Under the pieces are notes generated by a model. It was given only the letters and a program-made list of their open reading frames with translations. It did no database searches and had not been told where the DNA came from. From the NCBI RefSeq assembly GCF_000003815.2, contig NC_049995.1:3696885-3760884 (forward strand): a DNA stretch of 64,000 bases, given 5' to 3'. The stretch's first letter is position 1, and the number at the start of each line of letters is the position of its first letter. Both the position numbers and the translations under genes were made by a program. Source of the stretch: Branchiostoma floridae. Lineage: Eukaryota; Chordata; Leptocardii; Amphioxiformes; Branchiostomatidae. This document shows, piece by piece, positions 1 to 13,117 of this stretch.

Positions 1-920
1 TTTGTTGTTTATACCTTGCCAACCCGGAACCAGGAACTTTGTGTAGTTCCATGCCATGTTTCTACAAGGAGGTTAAAAAGGATGGTTTCTAATAATTTGC
101 GTAATCATCACGTAATCATAATTGTTGTGATAGAAACTCATACCTTCATACTCATAACGAACTTAAGACCTAAGTCAGCGAATTGAAAATTATCGTGTTT
201 TTTCATGGCTTTGTCATTAGAATGAATTTTAATTCCTTTTATAGTTACTTTTATGTACAAATGCTGAATACTTTATGAGAACCAATTTGTGACCTATTGT
301 TCACCAACTTGTCTCTTCTAAATTAAATGCATTTAGGCCAAGAATTAGATAGTTGTCTTCAGAACTGTTCAACATGTATACTGCTGTAGAAATTGTCTTA
401 TTTTGATTCTTAATCCTTTCTTGCCAATTTAGAAATGTTTCTGTGGTTTTCTTTTCTCCACCGCAAAACTCATGACACCCTGTAACGTTTAATGCATTTC
501 CATGGTATTGCAACCAGGCATGATTTTTTGCTACCAGGAATACAAAACACAGCAAAAGAACATTTTCCCTTCTACCCCCAAAGTACATGACTAGACAGTG
601 TAAGAAGAACACATTTTAGCTGAGTCACGGTGCTTGAAAAATAAGAATAAAGATAACTTATCAGCAAGTTTATCAGACTGAAAATGATCACTGAACTGTT
701 TTAACTTGTTGATAGAGAACCTTGACTATAGAAAGAGTTTGCCTAAAGGCTATGAGCACACGAATAGAGGTCTCTGTAAACACTCATTCAAGCATGGCTC
801 CTAAATAATTCTATTTACGTCATGACCCATAAGATGGAAACAATAGGTGTGGTACAACCACATAGTTTTCCATCTCATTTCCTAGATGGTAAACTTATGC
901 TTACAGGGTGGTTGTGCGGT

Positions 921-1283
921 CATGTTTTTAGCTTTATCTTTACCTTATGGTTCCGTTGGACAGCAGTGTATTTTTGTAACTCAGGAAGAGGTGGGTGGAT
1001 TGTTATGATATTTGTTACTGGGTACTTCGTAAGGTCAAGAAATTATAAGCTTTTTGTACCCCTGGCTGCTATCGTTGATATTACATTGTAACTTTTTCGA
1101 GTATCATTTTAGAATGTAAAGCTGTGTTTTTAGCTTTGTGGTTGGACAGCACTATGTTTTTGTAACTCATGAAGAGGTGGATAGATTGTTATGATATTTG
1201 TTATTCCTTATAAAGTCTTGATCTATCTAAGAAATTATCAGGTTTTTGTACCCCTAACTAGCAGCTATCCTTGATATTGTAAT
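921..1283. repeat. Diverged tandem duplication, two units of about 170-195 bp
   Basis: Units at about 921-1092 and 1122-1283 share tttttagcttt, ttggacagca, ttttgtaactca, gaagaggtgg, attgttatgatatttgtta, aagaaattat and tttttgtacccct in the same order. The second unit has small insertions. No coding role. Confidence 0.75.
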
Positions 1284-1913
1284 GGAACTGGATTTTAGCA
1301 TTTAAAGGTCACTGTTTTTGTTCACTGAAGGCCAAATGAGTTTAGCATGTCCACATTTGGACATGAGGGTCACACAGTTCAAGGGAGACAAAAATAATTA
1401 TAAATTGTTCTAGGAATATGGGTGTATGGTTCCGTGTATTGTTTCAGATATATTGTATAGTAAATAAGGTTGTATACTTTAGGTCATGAAAATTTTGGGG
1501 TGGTGTTAATTTCACATCTCCACCTCAAATTTATGACATCTTAAATATGTCTCTTGTATGACTCCTATCAATGATACTAAGAAAACCTTCAGTTCTTGTC
1601 CTAGAAGTGAAACCTCTGCATTATTACAGTTGTAATTTGGATGTAGTTATTCAATGGATACAATACTACATGATACAAAGCTTTATAGAATGACCTGTAA
1701 GACTATTAGGCTTATTGCCAAGATAAGTACAAACTGTAACTTGTACATGTGTTGTGAAATTTGACACTCTCTTGAGATCCCTTATAATTCCGTGGTGGTA
1801 TTATGTTTTAGCCGTATAATAACACACTGAAGTGTGTTGATTGGTAAACATAACATTGATACAGCTGTGAGAACAGTTACATCATCTTACATGGCACTTA
1901 AAAATTTACAAAC

Positions 1914-2124
1914 TATGGTAAATTCATTTAAGTTCCCAGGGATTTAATTTCGCGTTAGTTGAAAAGTGGAGTGTTCGTGGTGGTTTTAGGTTTGCGGTAG
2001 TGCCATACACTGTAGTCACATACTGTAATGGCAAAAAGTGTTTGCGGTAGGTAAGTTCTTTGTAACACTGCCTTGTAAAAACAGCGAACATAAAACCACT
2101 GCAAACATTTCTGCATTTACAGTA
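1914..2124. mobile_element. MITE-like element, TACTGTAAATGCA family, copy 1
   Basis: Ends in ctgcatttacagta and starts with a degenerate complementary end (atggtaaattcattta). Inside are the family's marks: gggatttaatttcgcg, a gcggtag block and ccatacactgtagtcac. Other copies are at 11706-11924 and 49508-50110, and a very degraded one near 2793-2872. Confidence 0.6.
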
Positions 2125-2652
2125 TATACCTCTCAACTGTAGAGACAGGTAAAACACATGACAGACAGCTTATGTAGGAATGAAACAACACATCATGTTA
2201 AATCATTTAAAGACAATGTAGTCATTGCAAATACATGTATCACAGTCAGCTATGGTTAGTATAACGTATAGGGCAGCTAGATAATGTACAAGATTGCCAT
2301 TACAAATATAAAACTATATATGACTGTCTACTGAATCATAAAATTTTTCTTTGCCGTCAGTCCAACAAATTCTTGGGTAAGCTAGTTTCTTTTGTCCTTT
2401 TTACAGCCACACTTCTAACTGTCAGTCTCTATGGACGAAGTCTGAATGCACCTGACGTATCTAAACACATCAACTGTTTCCTTCGTTTGTACAGTCTTAG
2501 TCCACTGCACATAGCAAATGTGCCTACTGTAAAATATTTGTAAACGTGTGACTTGACACGTAACCAGAATAAAAGGTACTTGGGTGGTATCTGAATGCTG
2601 GTAGCAAAGCATGGGCTTCTAAAGAGCCTTTGGAATTTGATATACATGTGCA

Positions 2653-2700
2653 TTGAATTGCCAGTAATACTATATGCATATAGTATTACTGTCAATTCAA
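2653..2700. repeat. Near-perfect 48-bp palindrome without a loop
   Basis: Arms of 24 bases meet at tatatg, catata and pair with one mismatch (position 2661 against 2692). It could extrude as a cruciform; no terminator role is expected in a eukaryote. Confidence 0.85.
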
Positions 2701-5370
2701 TAACTTTTGAAGTGTTTTTTTTTTTGCAGTTGAAATGATTTTGTAGTATAGAAGTTGACAGTGCATTATAATTGTATAAATCCAATTTATTTCAGTATCG
2801 TAAATAATTGGTGGAAATGTCAGTAAAATTGCAACAATAAAACCACTGCAAAATTTTAAAGATTTACAGTATGAAGACAGAATTAAACATTTACCACAAC
2901 GACCAAAAAATGTTTTTCATTAATATTAATGAAATTGCATTCTATAACACTTACAGCTTAAAATATAGTATATATGTTTAATAGGGCTTTAATATACAAA
3001 TTGAAAATGTAGCGATTAAAGGAAATATATGTTTTTACTACTTCTACTTTTAGATTTAGAGAAATGTTTGTTCAAACTAAAAGGGACTTTGCCCTTCCCT
3101 ACCCCGTCATGTGAGAGTGATTCTAAGCGTTGTATTTGACATAACAGCGTTTCCTTATCGTGGGTCCGGTTGAAGTGGACAATGTTTTGCTGCGTCTGCA
3201 ACGGGTAGCCAATAGGAAAGCAGCTTGCTTGGCTACCTACGCACGTTGTTAATGAATAATTTTGAAGTATTAGGTCATGACAAAAATTTGTGCTTTGTTG
3301 CATTCATACTAGTGGTATTTTATTACCTTTTATGAAATACGGGCAACTTGGTACTGTCGTTGGAGTTTCGGAAGTTGAAGGTATGCTTATGAAGATTTTC
3401 AGAGAGAGGATATACCCCTATACCTTCCTATTATACTCATGCCTGTGCTGCTTGCCATTCATGCATGCTAGTAAGAGGGTCTGCATGCTCTTTTCCGTAA
3501 GGCGTAGGCAGGCCTTTTTAATTTCCCGTAATTCGTAGGGAAGCTATTTGATTTTACGTAATTCGTAGTGGGATGAAGCGTAAAGCATTGGTAGCCTTCG
3601 TGAATTGAACGTAAATAAACTAAAGGGTAGTCAGCCATCCCGTATTTAGCAGAACTTGTTGTCAGGACCCCCCATGCAGACCCTCTAGTAAGGTTTTTCC
3701 TAAACTGTGAAGAAATCCTGTTGAGAACCTGGCAGTGTTTCAGCAAGGAGGTTAAAAAAATTTAACTTCCTTGGTTTCAGAAACTTGGAGACAAAGTTTC
3801 CTTTTGTCATGATTTCCTCCATTTTATAATCAAATTTGCATATGAAGAATTATCCAATCAGGTCCATTTCTAAATTGACCAGTCTTATATACAGGGACCT
3901 TTGTTTTGTAACAAGATGCAATTAGCACCAATTTAAAACCTGTTGAACAAGGTAAATGGCTTAACAAGGAATCATGATTTTTGCTGAAGTAGAATGCATT
4001 GCCTCTGTCATTAAAATTTGTACTTTTGTTATACAGTGTATTTAGAATGAGGGAACTATTTGCTGTTTCAACTTCATTTTTTTTTACCCCCATGAAAATG
4101 GAGGTAATGTTTGTTCACCTTGGTAGATATATTATACAGGTCTTTCAAGTCAGGGTACAATGAATAATTTTGGCAGGATGTTAAGATGGAAAAAATGGTT
4201 TAACTTAATGAGACATGCAGCATTGAAAGCTTCAAGGCTTTAAGTTAATGGCCCAGTTTAAAAGTTGTTTCACCTGGGTCCAAAGTTCCATAGGATGAAT
4301 GAAGAAAATACATGCATGTACATGCATTGAGAATTAGCAAGAAAGTCACATCAACTCTGAATTTTTTTCACAGGAATGAAATCTTCAGTTCTTGTTCATA
4401 TTTATGCTCACATGTCCTATTCAAGTCAGTGCATCGTGCATGACAGCTTTTGAAGATAGACAAGTAATACAATGTTTTAGATAGTAACTAAGAAAGTAAG
4501 ATCAAAGCTATGATTATAGTAATGAACTTTGAAACATGAAACTTTAAGGCTGCAAAACCACAAACATATGACAGGGGGCAATGCTACCAGATGTTAGTAT
4601 AATTTCACCATGATGCCTTCGTGCACACCTGTAGAGTACTCACCTGTGCACACACCAAACCCTTAGGGCATCCATTCTTGATAATTGTCGTACCTTGCAC
4701 AGACGGTACCATCTTTGCTTACTGTAAACAACACTATTTATCATGTGGAAAAACACCTGTTTGATTTCTTTGCAACCGTTACGTAAAAAAAGCTGGAATG
4801 TGTTGAATACTAAAATAGGTTTATCTCCCAGGAAGAAGAAAGGTACTACTGATCTTCAACTCAAAATTTGAATTATCAAATGTATCATACAGCAGAAATG
4901 TTTTGAATTTGAGGAATTTAACAGTTCTCATAAAAAAGAAAAGTGCTTGAGTGACCTGCATATTCAGGTGTAATGTAATATCTTCATGCTGGTATCTATT
5001 CTAGCTTTCTGTCCAGTATTTTGTATGCAAAAGTGGTCCAAAGAGAAGTATGCATGGCTTGTACATTAATGACTTTGTTGTCAGTTACTGCTGAATACAA
5101 TTTACAGTAGAAAAGATAACTAAACAGTAACAACTTCAATTAGGGGCTTTTCAGCAAGTCAGAGGTCAAAAAACAGATTGATTGGCTGGCAGACAAGTAG
5201 AGTGAACTTTTTTGAGTGGTTTTATCGCCAAACAACAAAAACCTTTGGGCCAGTCAGTCACTGCAGCAACCATGTATTACACAACTGAAGAACATTTGCA
5301 AATCCCACTTCTTCAAGGTTGGTAGAATGTTTTGTTGGTAACCATTTATAGAAAGAAGATATACAACCAG

Positions 5371-5750
5371 TGTTCTCACTTATTTTTCTTTGCTCGGCCG
5401 CTGTGTATAAATATGCTTTTTCTGCATACCTGCACTGGTGCAGGTAACATTGAAAATTACCTGCACCAGACAAATTTTACCTGCACCACTCTGAATTTAG
5501 GAAGTATAGATCATACTAGAATTGTTCAGAAACCATTGCTATTTTTTTTCTTTTATACTTCATAGGTGGTAACAGTCAATGCAGCTGTCTGATAATAATC
5601 CATATACACCTACATGTACATCATAGGACATTTATGTTTAAAACCCAGTACATGGACCAGTGCAGGTTAGGTGCAGGTAGACATCAGAAATACTTGCACA
5701 GCTCCAATTTTACCTGCACTAACCTGCTTATGGTGGTATTTCGAGCCCTG
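5371..5750. mobile_element. CTGCACC-rich dispersed element
   Basis: Multiple copies of acctgcacc and its complement (5429-5490 and 5651-5730) enclose a unique middle; the element ends atttcgagccctg. The element at 9716-10062 has a related layout built on gtgcaccc and ends with the same tttcgagccctg. Left boundary is uncertain. Confidence 0.45.
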
Positions 5751-6094
5751 GACTTGTTAGGTTGCAAGACCACCTCCTGACAGTGTTTGTTGTGGTATTT
5801 TTGTTTGCTCTGCTGTGCAAAATGGGCTTTTCTGGTTGCAATAGAAAGTCTAGTGGCTGCCAAGGGGCTTGTTGAAAAGTTCTTAAGCACTTTCTTGACT
5901 TATTTTGACAACTTGTTGTGACAAGGCCTAATGCATTTGCCATACCAATGGATGTAAAGGTCTTTGATCCAATTTGGAGAGGCTTTTCAAGCTTGAACTG
6001 TTACAGTCAATGAAAATTTAAATGCCAGGGACAAATTTTGAGAAGGGAGCATTTAAATCTTTATGTTGTTATAGCTCTGAAATCTAAAAGCAGG

Positions 6095-6406
6095 GTTCTA
6101 GCCAGCATGTGTCCTTCTGTCCTTTGACGAAATTTTTAAACGCTGGGGACAGACAAAGATTTTGCCCATTCCGTCCTCTGTGACGGACAAAAATCGCCAT
6201 GTAAAGATATTGATTGAACTAAGTTGAATCTACTAGCAAAATTTGCCCCACAACATAATGGAAATAGCATTTCAGACTCAGAGGGTCTAGATTTCAAAAT
6301 TTTCATTGGGGGAGCAATCGGAGCATGCCCCTAGACCCCTTTGAACCACCGTGCCTTCCTTTAATTTCAAAATCTAGGGGATGGAAAAATTGAGCCTGGC
6401 TAGAAC
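6095..6406. mobile_element. MITE-like element with GTTCTAGCCAG inverted ends, copy 1
   Basis: Perfect 11-bp terminal inverted repeat (gttctagccag, ctggctagaac). Interior shares gtcc-ttt-gac, ttttgcccatt, tctgtgac and gacaaaaat with a second copy at 18276-18628 in SLCO intron 3. No coding capacity, so non-autonomous. Confidence 0.75.
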
Positions 6407-6570
6407 GAAAAAAGTGCTCATATTTACAATAACAGCTAATATCCAATCTAAGCTCTGATTGGCTGCTGACAAAAGAAGAGAAAGAAAAAAAAGAACATGG
6501 CAGCAAAAACATTATGTTTATCCCTCACCAGGGAAAACATAATTTACTACTGTATATATACACGTCAGGT
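6407..6570. repeat. Dispersed repeat shared with 10829-10945
   Basis: Both copies read aaaa-tgctc-tattt-caat, then cagctaatatcc, then a run with gaagaaa, aagaaca and cagcaaaaaca. The class is unknown. Confidence 0.55.
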
Positions 6571-8715
6571 ATATTTGCAAGCAGCCTGGAAACATATAAG
6601 GCCATTTTTTATCATTAACCTTTCATAAGCTTTGTTAAGTTCAAAAGTGATGAAGATTGAAGATATCAAATAATGCTATTGTATTTGTCTGCCAAGGTCG
6701 AAGTAATTTTCCTCACCCCTGGGACTAGTGGCACGCACCACCTGGCATTTAATGCAATGCTTAGGACCGTTCCACTTTTCCAAACTGGGGAAGTTAGAAA
6801 GGAATTTTTTCCTGAAAGAAGAAATGGGTGATCAAGGATATATGGTGTCTGTATCTTTATCTGTATCTACTAGTATATAGCTATAGCCGGTGTAACCGCC
6901 GTTCGGCGTAACACACCAGCTAAATCAATATTATCCATCCATTTCACTTCATTGTTTCAGGGTGTATGTAGTTAAGGCTTATGGTTACTTTATAAATCTC
7001 GATGTTGATAATTATTTGTTTTTCTATCCTTCGTCTTGGTTATTGACTCTGAGGTGAGGTGAGGTACTTATATACTAGTAGGACTGTCTTTGGTATGTCT
7101 GTATGTTTGTGTTCCTGTGTGTTTAGAATTATTTGTATCACAGTGGAGTGGCAGGAATTGAGAGGTCAGAGGTCAGACTTGCTGGAGTGACAGGAAGTGG
7201 AGTTCAGAGGTGATACAAGTAGTTGCTAATCAGACATAACTGTTTTTCTGTGGTCGAAGGAAATTTACATGGTCGTATTGTATTTTATGTATGTCTTTTG
7301 TATTAATGCAGCCACATGTTTATATTTTCCCTGTGCTTGCAATCACCATAGAGTTTAATGGACACCTATTTGTATTATGTCAATCAAAACCTTATTCGCA
7401 TAATTAATAACTATAATAAAATGAGAAATACAGGGAATTCTGAATATCCTATATGGAGGTGTTGAGTTTCGAACTCTAATGTCCTCATTTGACCCTTACC
7501 TTTCTCATGTAACGTATCATCTAATATTTAGTATCCGGAAAGAATCCACAATTTTTGAAAGACATATAAAAGTAATAAACTATGTGTAAGGTGTTACAAT
7601 ATTTATAAACTAAAACTTGCAATAGATTCAGTACCTAATTGTTAAGCCATTGCACACTCAAATTTGCCTTGACTTCTTGGAATCCGTTGATGATAATTGT
7701 AACGGTTATAATTCTTGCTAGATTATTTTCACCATTCTGTGATATAAAACCCTAATGTGAACTTTGGCAAAAAAGACAATGTTGCTATGCCGACAACTTC
7801 GCCCCCCCATGGGGGTCTCAAGGTATAGGTTAGCTTTGACGTAGAGGCATCGTCGTTACCATGGCAACGTAATGAGTTGATCCATGTTTTGCGGAAACGT
7901 TTTGTCCGACACAGTTCAGGGCCTTGTTAATATTTCATCACATGTCAACCTGCACTACAGGTCATCGTAGATAGATGGGATGAAACCACTTACTGCACAG
8001 GGGTGTTTTGCATCAATTTCACCATTCCCTGGGATAGAAAAATCATCAATGTGTATATATTGTCATCAAATGCTTTTTAAAAATCATGTATAACATTATC
8101 AAGGTTAAATGTTATTGTGTATGCATTGTTAGAGTTTTTAGAATTGATGCAAGGTATCCCCCAGTTTCGAAAGGTATCATCCAGGTTAAAAAACACAAGG
8201 ACATTGCTTCATACTTAAACTGTCAATGAATGCCAGTTACCGGTACCAACAATGTATCGATGTTAGAGGACTATTGTAAAGGTAGGCACAAATTCTTGTT
8301 AGATTTTTATAGCAGCTATTAGGTTCATGTTGCTGGCAAGGAATTTGTTGCACATTTTTTTTGTTTTTCCAAAACATGGTAGCTAAGGTGTGGTAATAAT
8401 GGTGGTATTAAGCTTCAGGGTCACTGAAGAAATACATGCACGTACGTTTCTTAGTAACCTTAACGCTTGTAGTGTGTATTCAGAGGATTAAGGTTCATTG
8501 TTGGCAGCTTGGCAAATTGTAGCTTGTCTTCACTTTCTTTCAGTAAATTCTAGATTGTACTTGTAGGTGGATGGCCAAGTCCTGATAATGATATTCCATT
8601 TATTACTTTGCCATTATTTATTCCAAAATTGTATTATAATATCTATACTACCCAGCTGAGTGTAACAGTATATTGACCAATCTTGTATCCTTGGATACAT
8701 ACACTATACTAGTAC

Positions 8716-8919
8716 GTAGTCTCTACCAGACTCCGGATCGCTGGAAAATCGTAGAAATGGAACAAATAGAGAGGAATATAACCGGCCAGGGAACAGCTCG
8801 CGATCCGTGGATCGCGTGCTGTTCCCTGGCCGGGTATATTCCTCTGGCCGGCTTACTCCTCTATTTGTTCCATTTCTACCCATTTTTCACACCCGATCCC
8901 GAGTTCTGCTAGAGACTAC
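8716..8919. mobile_element. Hairpin MITE of about 204 bp
   Basis: Almost the whole element is one inverted repeat: gtagtctctaccagactcc against gctagagactac, gaaatggaacaaatagag against ctctatttgttccatttc, and ggccagggaacagc against gctgttccctggcc, with a short centre around 8811. Both sides are flanked by cactatacta, a possible target duplication. The end motif recurs alone at 59797-59816. The open frame across it is only a consequence of the hairpin. Confidence 0.8.
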
Positions 8920-9359
8920 ACTATACTATTTTGTTCCAGAACATTGTAATTATTAAATGGTAACATGAGCCTTCTAGTTCTACAGACCTAGTCCGACCAG
9001 TCTTAAGATAACCCTCCTTATCATTGTTAACTACAGTTTTACTTGTGGTAGAGCACATAAGCTGCTTACACAACTGGAGCATATTCAAATGTGATGAGTA
9101 ATCACTTGAAAATCGTAACTAAGACTAGTAGTATAAGAGACATTTTTTTCTGATAGAAAGTACGACCAATTCTTAAAAAAGAGAGTCTGAGTTTTAGACA
9201 GAATTTCACTGGCCAAGCAGGGTAAAAGAAAACCTTTTAATTTAGATAACGTGCACATTGCATAAGATATCATATCATACTTTTTGTTGAATCCTTCAAC
9301 TTGTCTCCCATATTGACTCCCATGTAGCTTCAACTTGTGTGTCCTTTGCTTTTTTGCTT

Positions 9360-9441
9360 AGCCTGGTATCCAGCGGTATTATACATTCGTATTTGCGAAG
9401 AGGACAGACTCGGGAGCTGTAACACGGCTGGATACCAGGCT
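9360..9441. mobile_element. Small hairpin element, AGCCTGGTATCCAG ends
   Basis: An 82-bp unit with perfect 14-bp inverted ends. A solo copy of the end (agcctggtatccat) lies at 19036 in SLCO intron 4. Confidence 0.7.
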
Positions 9442-9715
9442 ATTTTTGTTTGCAGTATATTGCAATGACTTATAATAAGATCTATCACAAACGTACAGTT
9501 CATATAAGGCCACCTCGAATTTGCCACTTTCACCTCACCACAAAATTAAATCACCATAAACTGAAACTAACTTAAAGGCATTCGCAATTTGTATTTTCCC
9601 CTATTGACCTAAGCATTAGAATGACTGTCTAAATATTATAAGTGACATGTCTACTGTGATCATTTTCTTCAACTTGTTCAAGTCCCTTGCAAATGAATGG
9701 TCAGTTATATGTTTG

Positions 9716-10062
9716 ACGGTGTATACACAGGTGCACCCAACATTGGAGCTGTGCACCCAATTATTTTCTGTGGGTGCACAGGGTGCACCCAAATATTTTC
9801 TTGGGTTTATGTAGGTAAAGATATCAAAGTATACTAGCATACATCATATTCTTGACATCTAAGTGTTAGAAAGATAATAAAAATGTCTGTCATGGTACTT
9901 GTTTAAGAATTTGATAGCATGAAACTAAGTTTTTTTTATTAGGTTTTCTGACATTCTAAATAAATTCAAGTCCAAGTGGTGCACCCAAATTTTTTTTGGT
10001 GCACCCATTTTTTAAGCTGGGTGCACCAGTGCACCTAATCCCAAAAATGAATTTCGAGCCCT
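9716..10062. mobile_element. GTGCACCC-rich dispersed element
   Basis: At least seven gtgcaccca units in two clusters around a unique core, ending tttcgagccctg as in the element at 5371-5750. Boundaries are approximate and the class unknown. Confidence 0.45.
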
Positions 10063-11705
10063 GATCCATGTAGCATTCTTTTACAGGAATATCCAAAATA
10101 CAACAACATTTGCATAATATTTACTAGTAGATATACAAAAATTGATACACGACTTCTTTGCTAAAGTGTAGCCTTTGATGTCGTGCTATATTATGTGCAT
10201 TGTCAGTATGTTGAAGGGTAACATATGTTACATATTGATTTTGTCCATTGTAATTTTCAATGCTGACATGTTTAATATGAAGCTGATAGTTACAAGTAAA
10301 TATTCTAAAGGTTGAACAGTCATCCTCAACTAAGGTGAAACATGATACATTTTTCATTTAGCAAGTGAAAGTGCAATTTGGCTTGCGTTTTCAATTAAGC
10401 ACACTCAGGTCACAATATTCTTGTGGATAACGAAGTGTATTGGGTTCTTACATACAAAAATTTAACACCTAGTATAATTTCTGAAGTTCTCAAATAGATC
10501 ATTTATGTTTTACATTGATATACATGTACTACATTTGTAGTATGTAGCATGTAAGCTCATACTAGAAAGGCAGCATTTTTGCAGAAATACAGAATTTTTT
10601 TCCCCGTAACCTTTTGTCAAGCTACTCACACACAATGCTACACCATTAGGCATGCCCTATAGAATTGTTTGTGAGTAAAAAACAAAAACTATATCTTGGA
10701 TTTTTTACCAGTTCTTGGTTATATGATCTGTGATATCTGTGATATGTTTTCCAAATGTTGGAACATAACTATGTATCATGCTATACCATTACCATTATAG
10801 TCTCGGCTTACAATATTGTATGCGAGTAAAAAAATTGCTCGTATTTTCAATATACAGCTAATATCCTAACACAGTTCTCTAATTGACTCCCGGAAAAAGA
10901 AGAAATTAAAAGAACACACCAGCAGAAACAATAAGTAATTAAGATAATATTACATGACTAGGTGGTTAGCCTTCATCCTTTGTTAAGATTTATTTGTCTT
11001 TGTAGACAGTTGGAAGTTACTGGCTTTATTCAATGAATAATTAATTTTTGATTTAAAGCTTTTATTTGCCAAGGCAAATTTAAGCCCAAAGGCCACTGAC
11101 CTCAAATGACTATATATAGTGTACATCGATAACTGTCCTATCTAAGAGTAATATTTTATGACTTGACAAGTATGTTTTGTCATTTTTTAATTTCTATAAC
11201 AGGAGTTCCAAGATTTCATAAGATTTTGACATTTCGTAAAATATTTTTTCTTGCATGCCTTGTTTAATTCTAAATTTAGTTCATTAGATATGTAATTCAG
11301 GTTTTATTCATATTACATGTTATGTGAATGAATAGCATATTGAAAATATATATTGAACTCTATTTCCTACATCTGACTTTTGCCATCTTGTGCCGTCATC
11401 AATATATTGGACTTTTGTAATAACTGTTATGTAATTTGTCTTATGCCACAAGTGCTTTGTAAATTTGCCCAGTGCAAGCAGCATTTTCTGATTTCCGCTA
11501 AGGTCAGGTATTGGAACTATTTTAAGCCTTCTTTGTGTGTAGATTTAGGGCTGTGCCCAAGACGGAAATTTCCTTGTTGGGAAGGATAGAATATTTAAAT
11601 CTTGACGTGTCAGTATGAAAAAAAATTGAACTTCCTAAAATGAAATTGATATAAATGTAATCTTATAAGCTTGGAATGACAGATCTAACAATGAAAATTA
11701 ACAAT

Positions 11706-11924
11706 ATACTGTACCAGTAAATGCATTTAAGTTCGCGGGGATTTAATTTCATGGTAGCAGGAAAAAGGACTTTTCGTGGTGGTTTTAATTTCGCGGTAGC
11801 ACCATGCACTGTAATATCTTAATGTCCTAGAAAAATGTTCGCGGTGGTTTTAAATTCGCGGTGAAATGGCCAACGCGAAAACCGCGAACATTAATCCACC
11901 GCGAACATTTCTGCATTTACAGTA
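11706..11924. mobile_element. MITE-like element, TACTGTAAATGCA family, copy 2
   Basis: Starts tactgta(ccag)taaatgca and ends ctgcatttacagta. Interior is rich in cgcgg/ccgcg blocks (ttcgcggggatttaatttc, gcgaaaaccgcgaac) that make it a CpG-containing island in AT-rich DNA. Confidence 0.75.
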
Positions 11925-12779
11925 TTATGCTACCCAACAACTTTTTTTCAATTTCAAAGCTGGAGACAGACCAGGCATACCTACTACTGAAATCTTTGCC
12001 ACACCCTACTTAAGTCAACAATTACTCCATAAATAGTAGAGTTGGGCAACACCTGCATAGTGAGTATTCTAAGAAAATGGTGGTGGGAAATCCCTTGGAT
12101 CAATCCCAGAAGGTTTGTTTAATGTGTTTGATCTCTGGTGGCTCTTTGTTTGATTTCCTTAGAAACTGGTGGTTTGCAGTGCATAGGCCTTACCAATTAG
12201 ACTTGTTGGTTCACAGTAAGATTTTTGAAAGATGGATATGAACTGGAAGAAAATTGCATGAAAACTGAGTCTGAGACTCTGAGAGGGATTTCTTGTCCAT
12301 AGGAACTCAAATTAGTTTCAGAGAGTTGACATACAGTGAAATGTAGTAGATCCAAGTAACCAATGGGCCATTGTGGCCACTATTTGATGGTCCCTTTGAT
12401 TGTTTTTCTATTGACACAAGCAAATATTTAAGCATGCTGTCTATAGTGACCACCTGTCCACATAGACAAGATTTTTTCGGTCCCCTGTGTAATCTACTGG
12501 GTATTCACTTATACTAGAGTCAAGTTTTCTTCCAGCTAACTGTTTCTAAATGTTGAGAACCAAGCGCAAGGAAATATGTTGGTTTTGCCGTGTGCAGAAA
12601 ATGTAGGGGGAAAGAATGTTAAATCTAACAAACACAGTTGCTTTTAGCATGCCATTTGTAGATTACGCAGATAAAAGGCAGAAAATGTGTACTGACTTCC
12701 TTTTTTGTTTGCCTACCGAAAACAGGTGGTCAAAGTTGTTTCGTGACTGATTACATTGTTTAAAATGCTGTGACGGACA

Positions 12780-13117
12780 TTTTGTTCTCACGTGAGCCTA
12801 ACCCTGAACATTAGAAACTTGCAATCATTTCCATGCTTTTTAGTGTATAGGATGGTGCCACTGTTTCCATAGCCCTTGGGCAACACAGGTGTGCTAAGTA
12901 ATAGTCCACTAAAAATCACAGACGAGTTTTGACATTTTATTTTTATCTGTCCACTTCTAGGTGATGATACCAGTGCCTTTACTATGCATATCCCACACTC
13001 CAACCTCAGGAAACTGTTCCCATAGCGACCTGGTGCCTTAGCAACTGTCACCATAGCAACCATCGCCTCCATAACAACAGGTCATCATAGCTTTCAGTCC
13101 ACCTAGCAACCATCGCA
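12780..13117 (+). promoter_or_regulatory. Upstream/5' UTR region of the SLCO gene with CCATAGCAACC-like half-sites
   Basis: The 120 bases before the ATG carry at least four variants of CCATAGCAACC or CCTAGCAACC (about 13019-13113), the half-site of RFX X-boxes. No TATA box is evident. Whether this is promoter, 5' UTR or both cannot be decided without transcript data. Confidence 0.35.

Larger units (their letters stand above)
1..12700. other. Intergenic DNA without a supportable gene
   Basis: AT-rich sequence in which open frames are short, lack splice signals and have no recognisable motifs. What can be seen are repeats, listed separately: a tandem duplication (921-1283), MITE-like copies (1914-2124, 6095-6406, 8716-8919, 11706-11924), a palindrome (2653-2700) and two GTGCACC or CTGCACC-rich elements. 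The GC-poor background changes abruptly at 13.1 kb where the SLCO gene starts. Confidence 0.6.

Noticed and set aside
301-612. Minus-strand frame with a signal-peptide-like start and N-glycosylation sequons
   Set aside because: 103 codons in AT-rich DNA with no splice partner and no family match; hydrophobic starts arise easily in such sequence.
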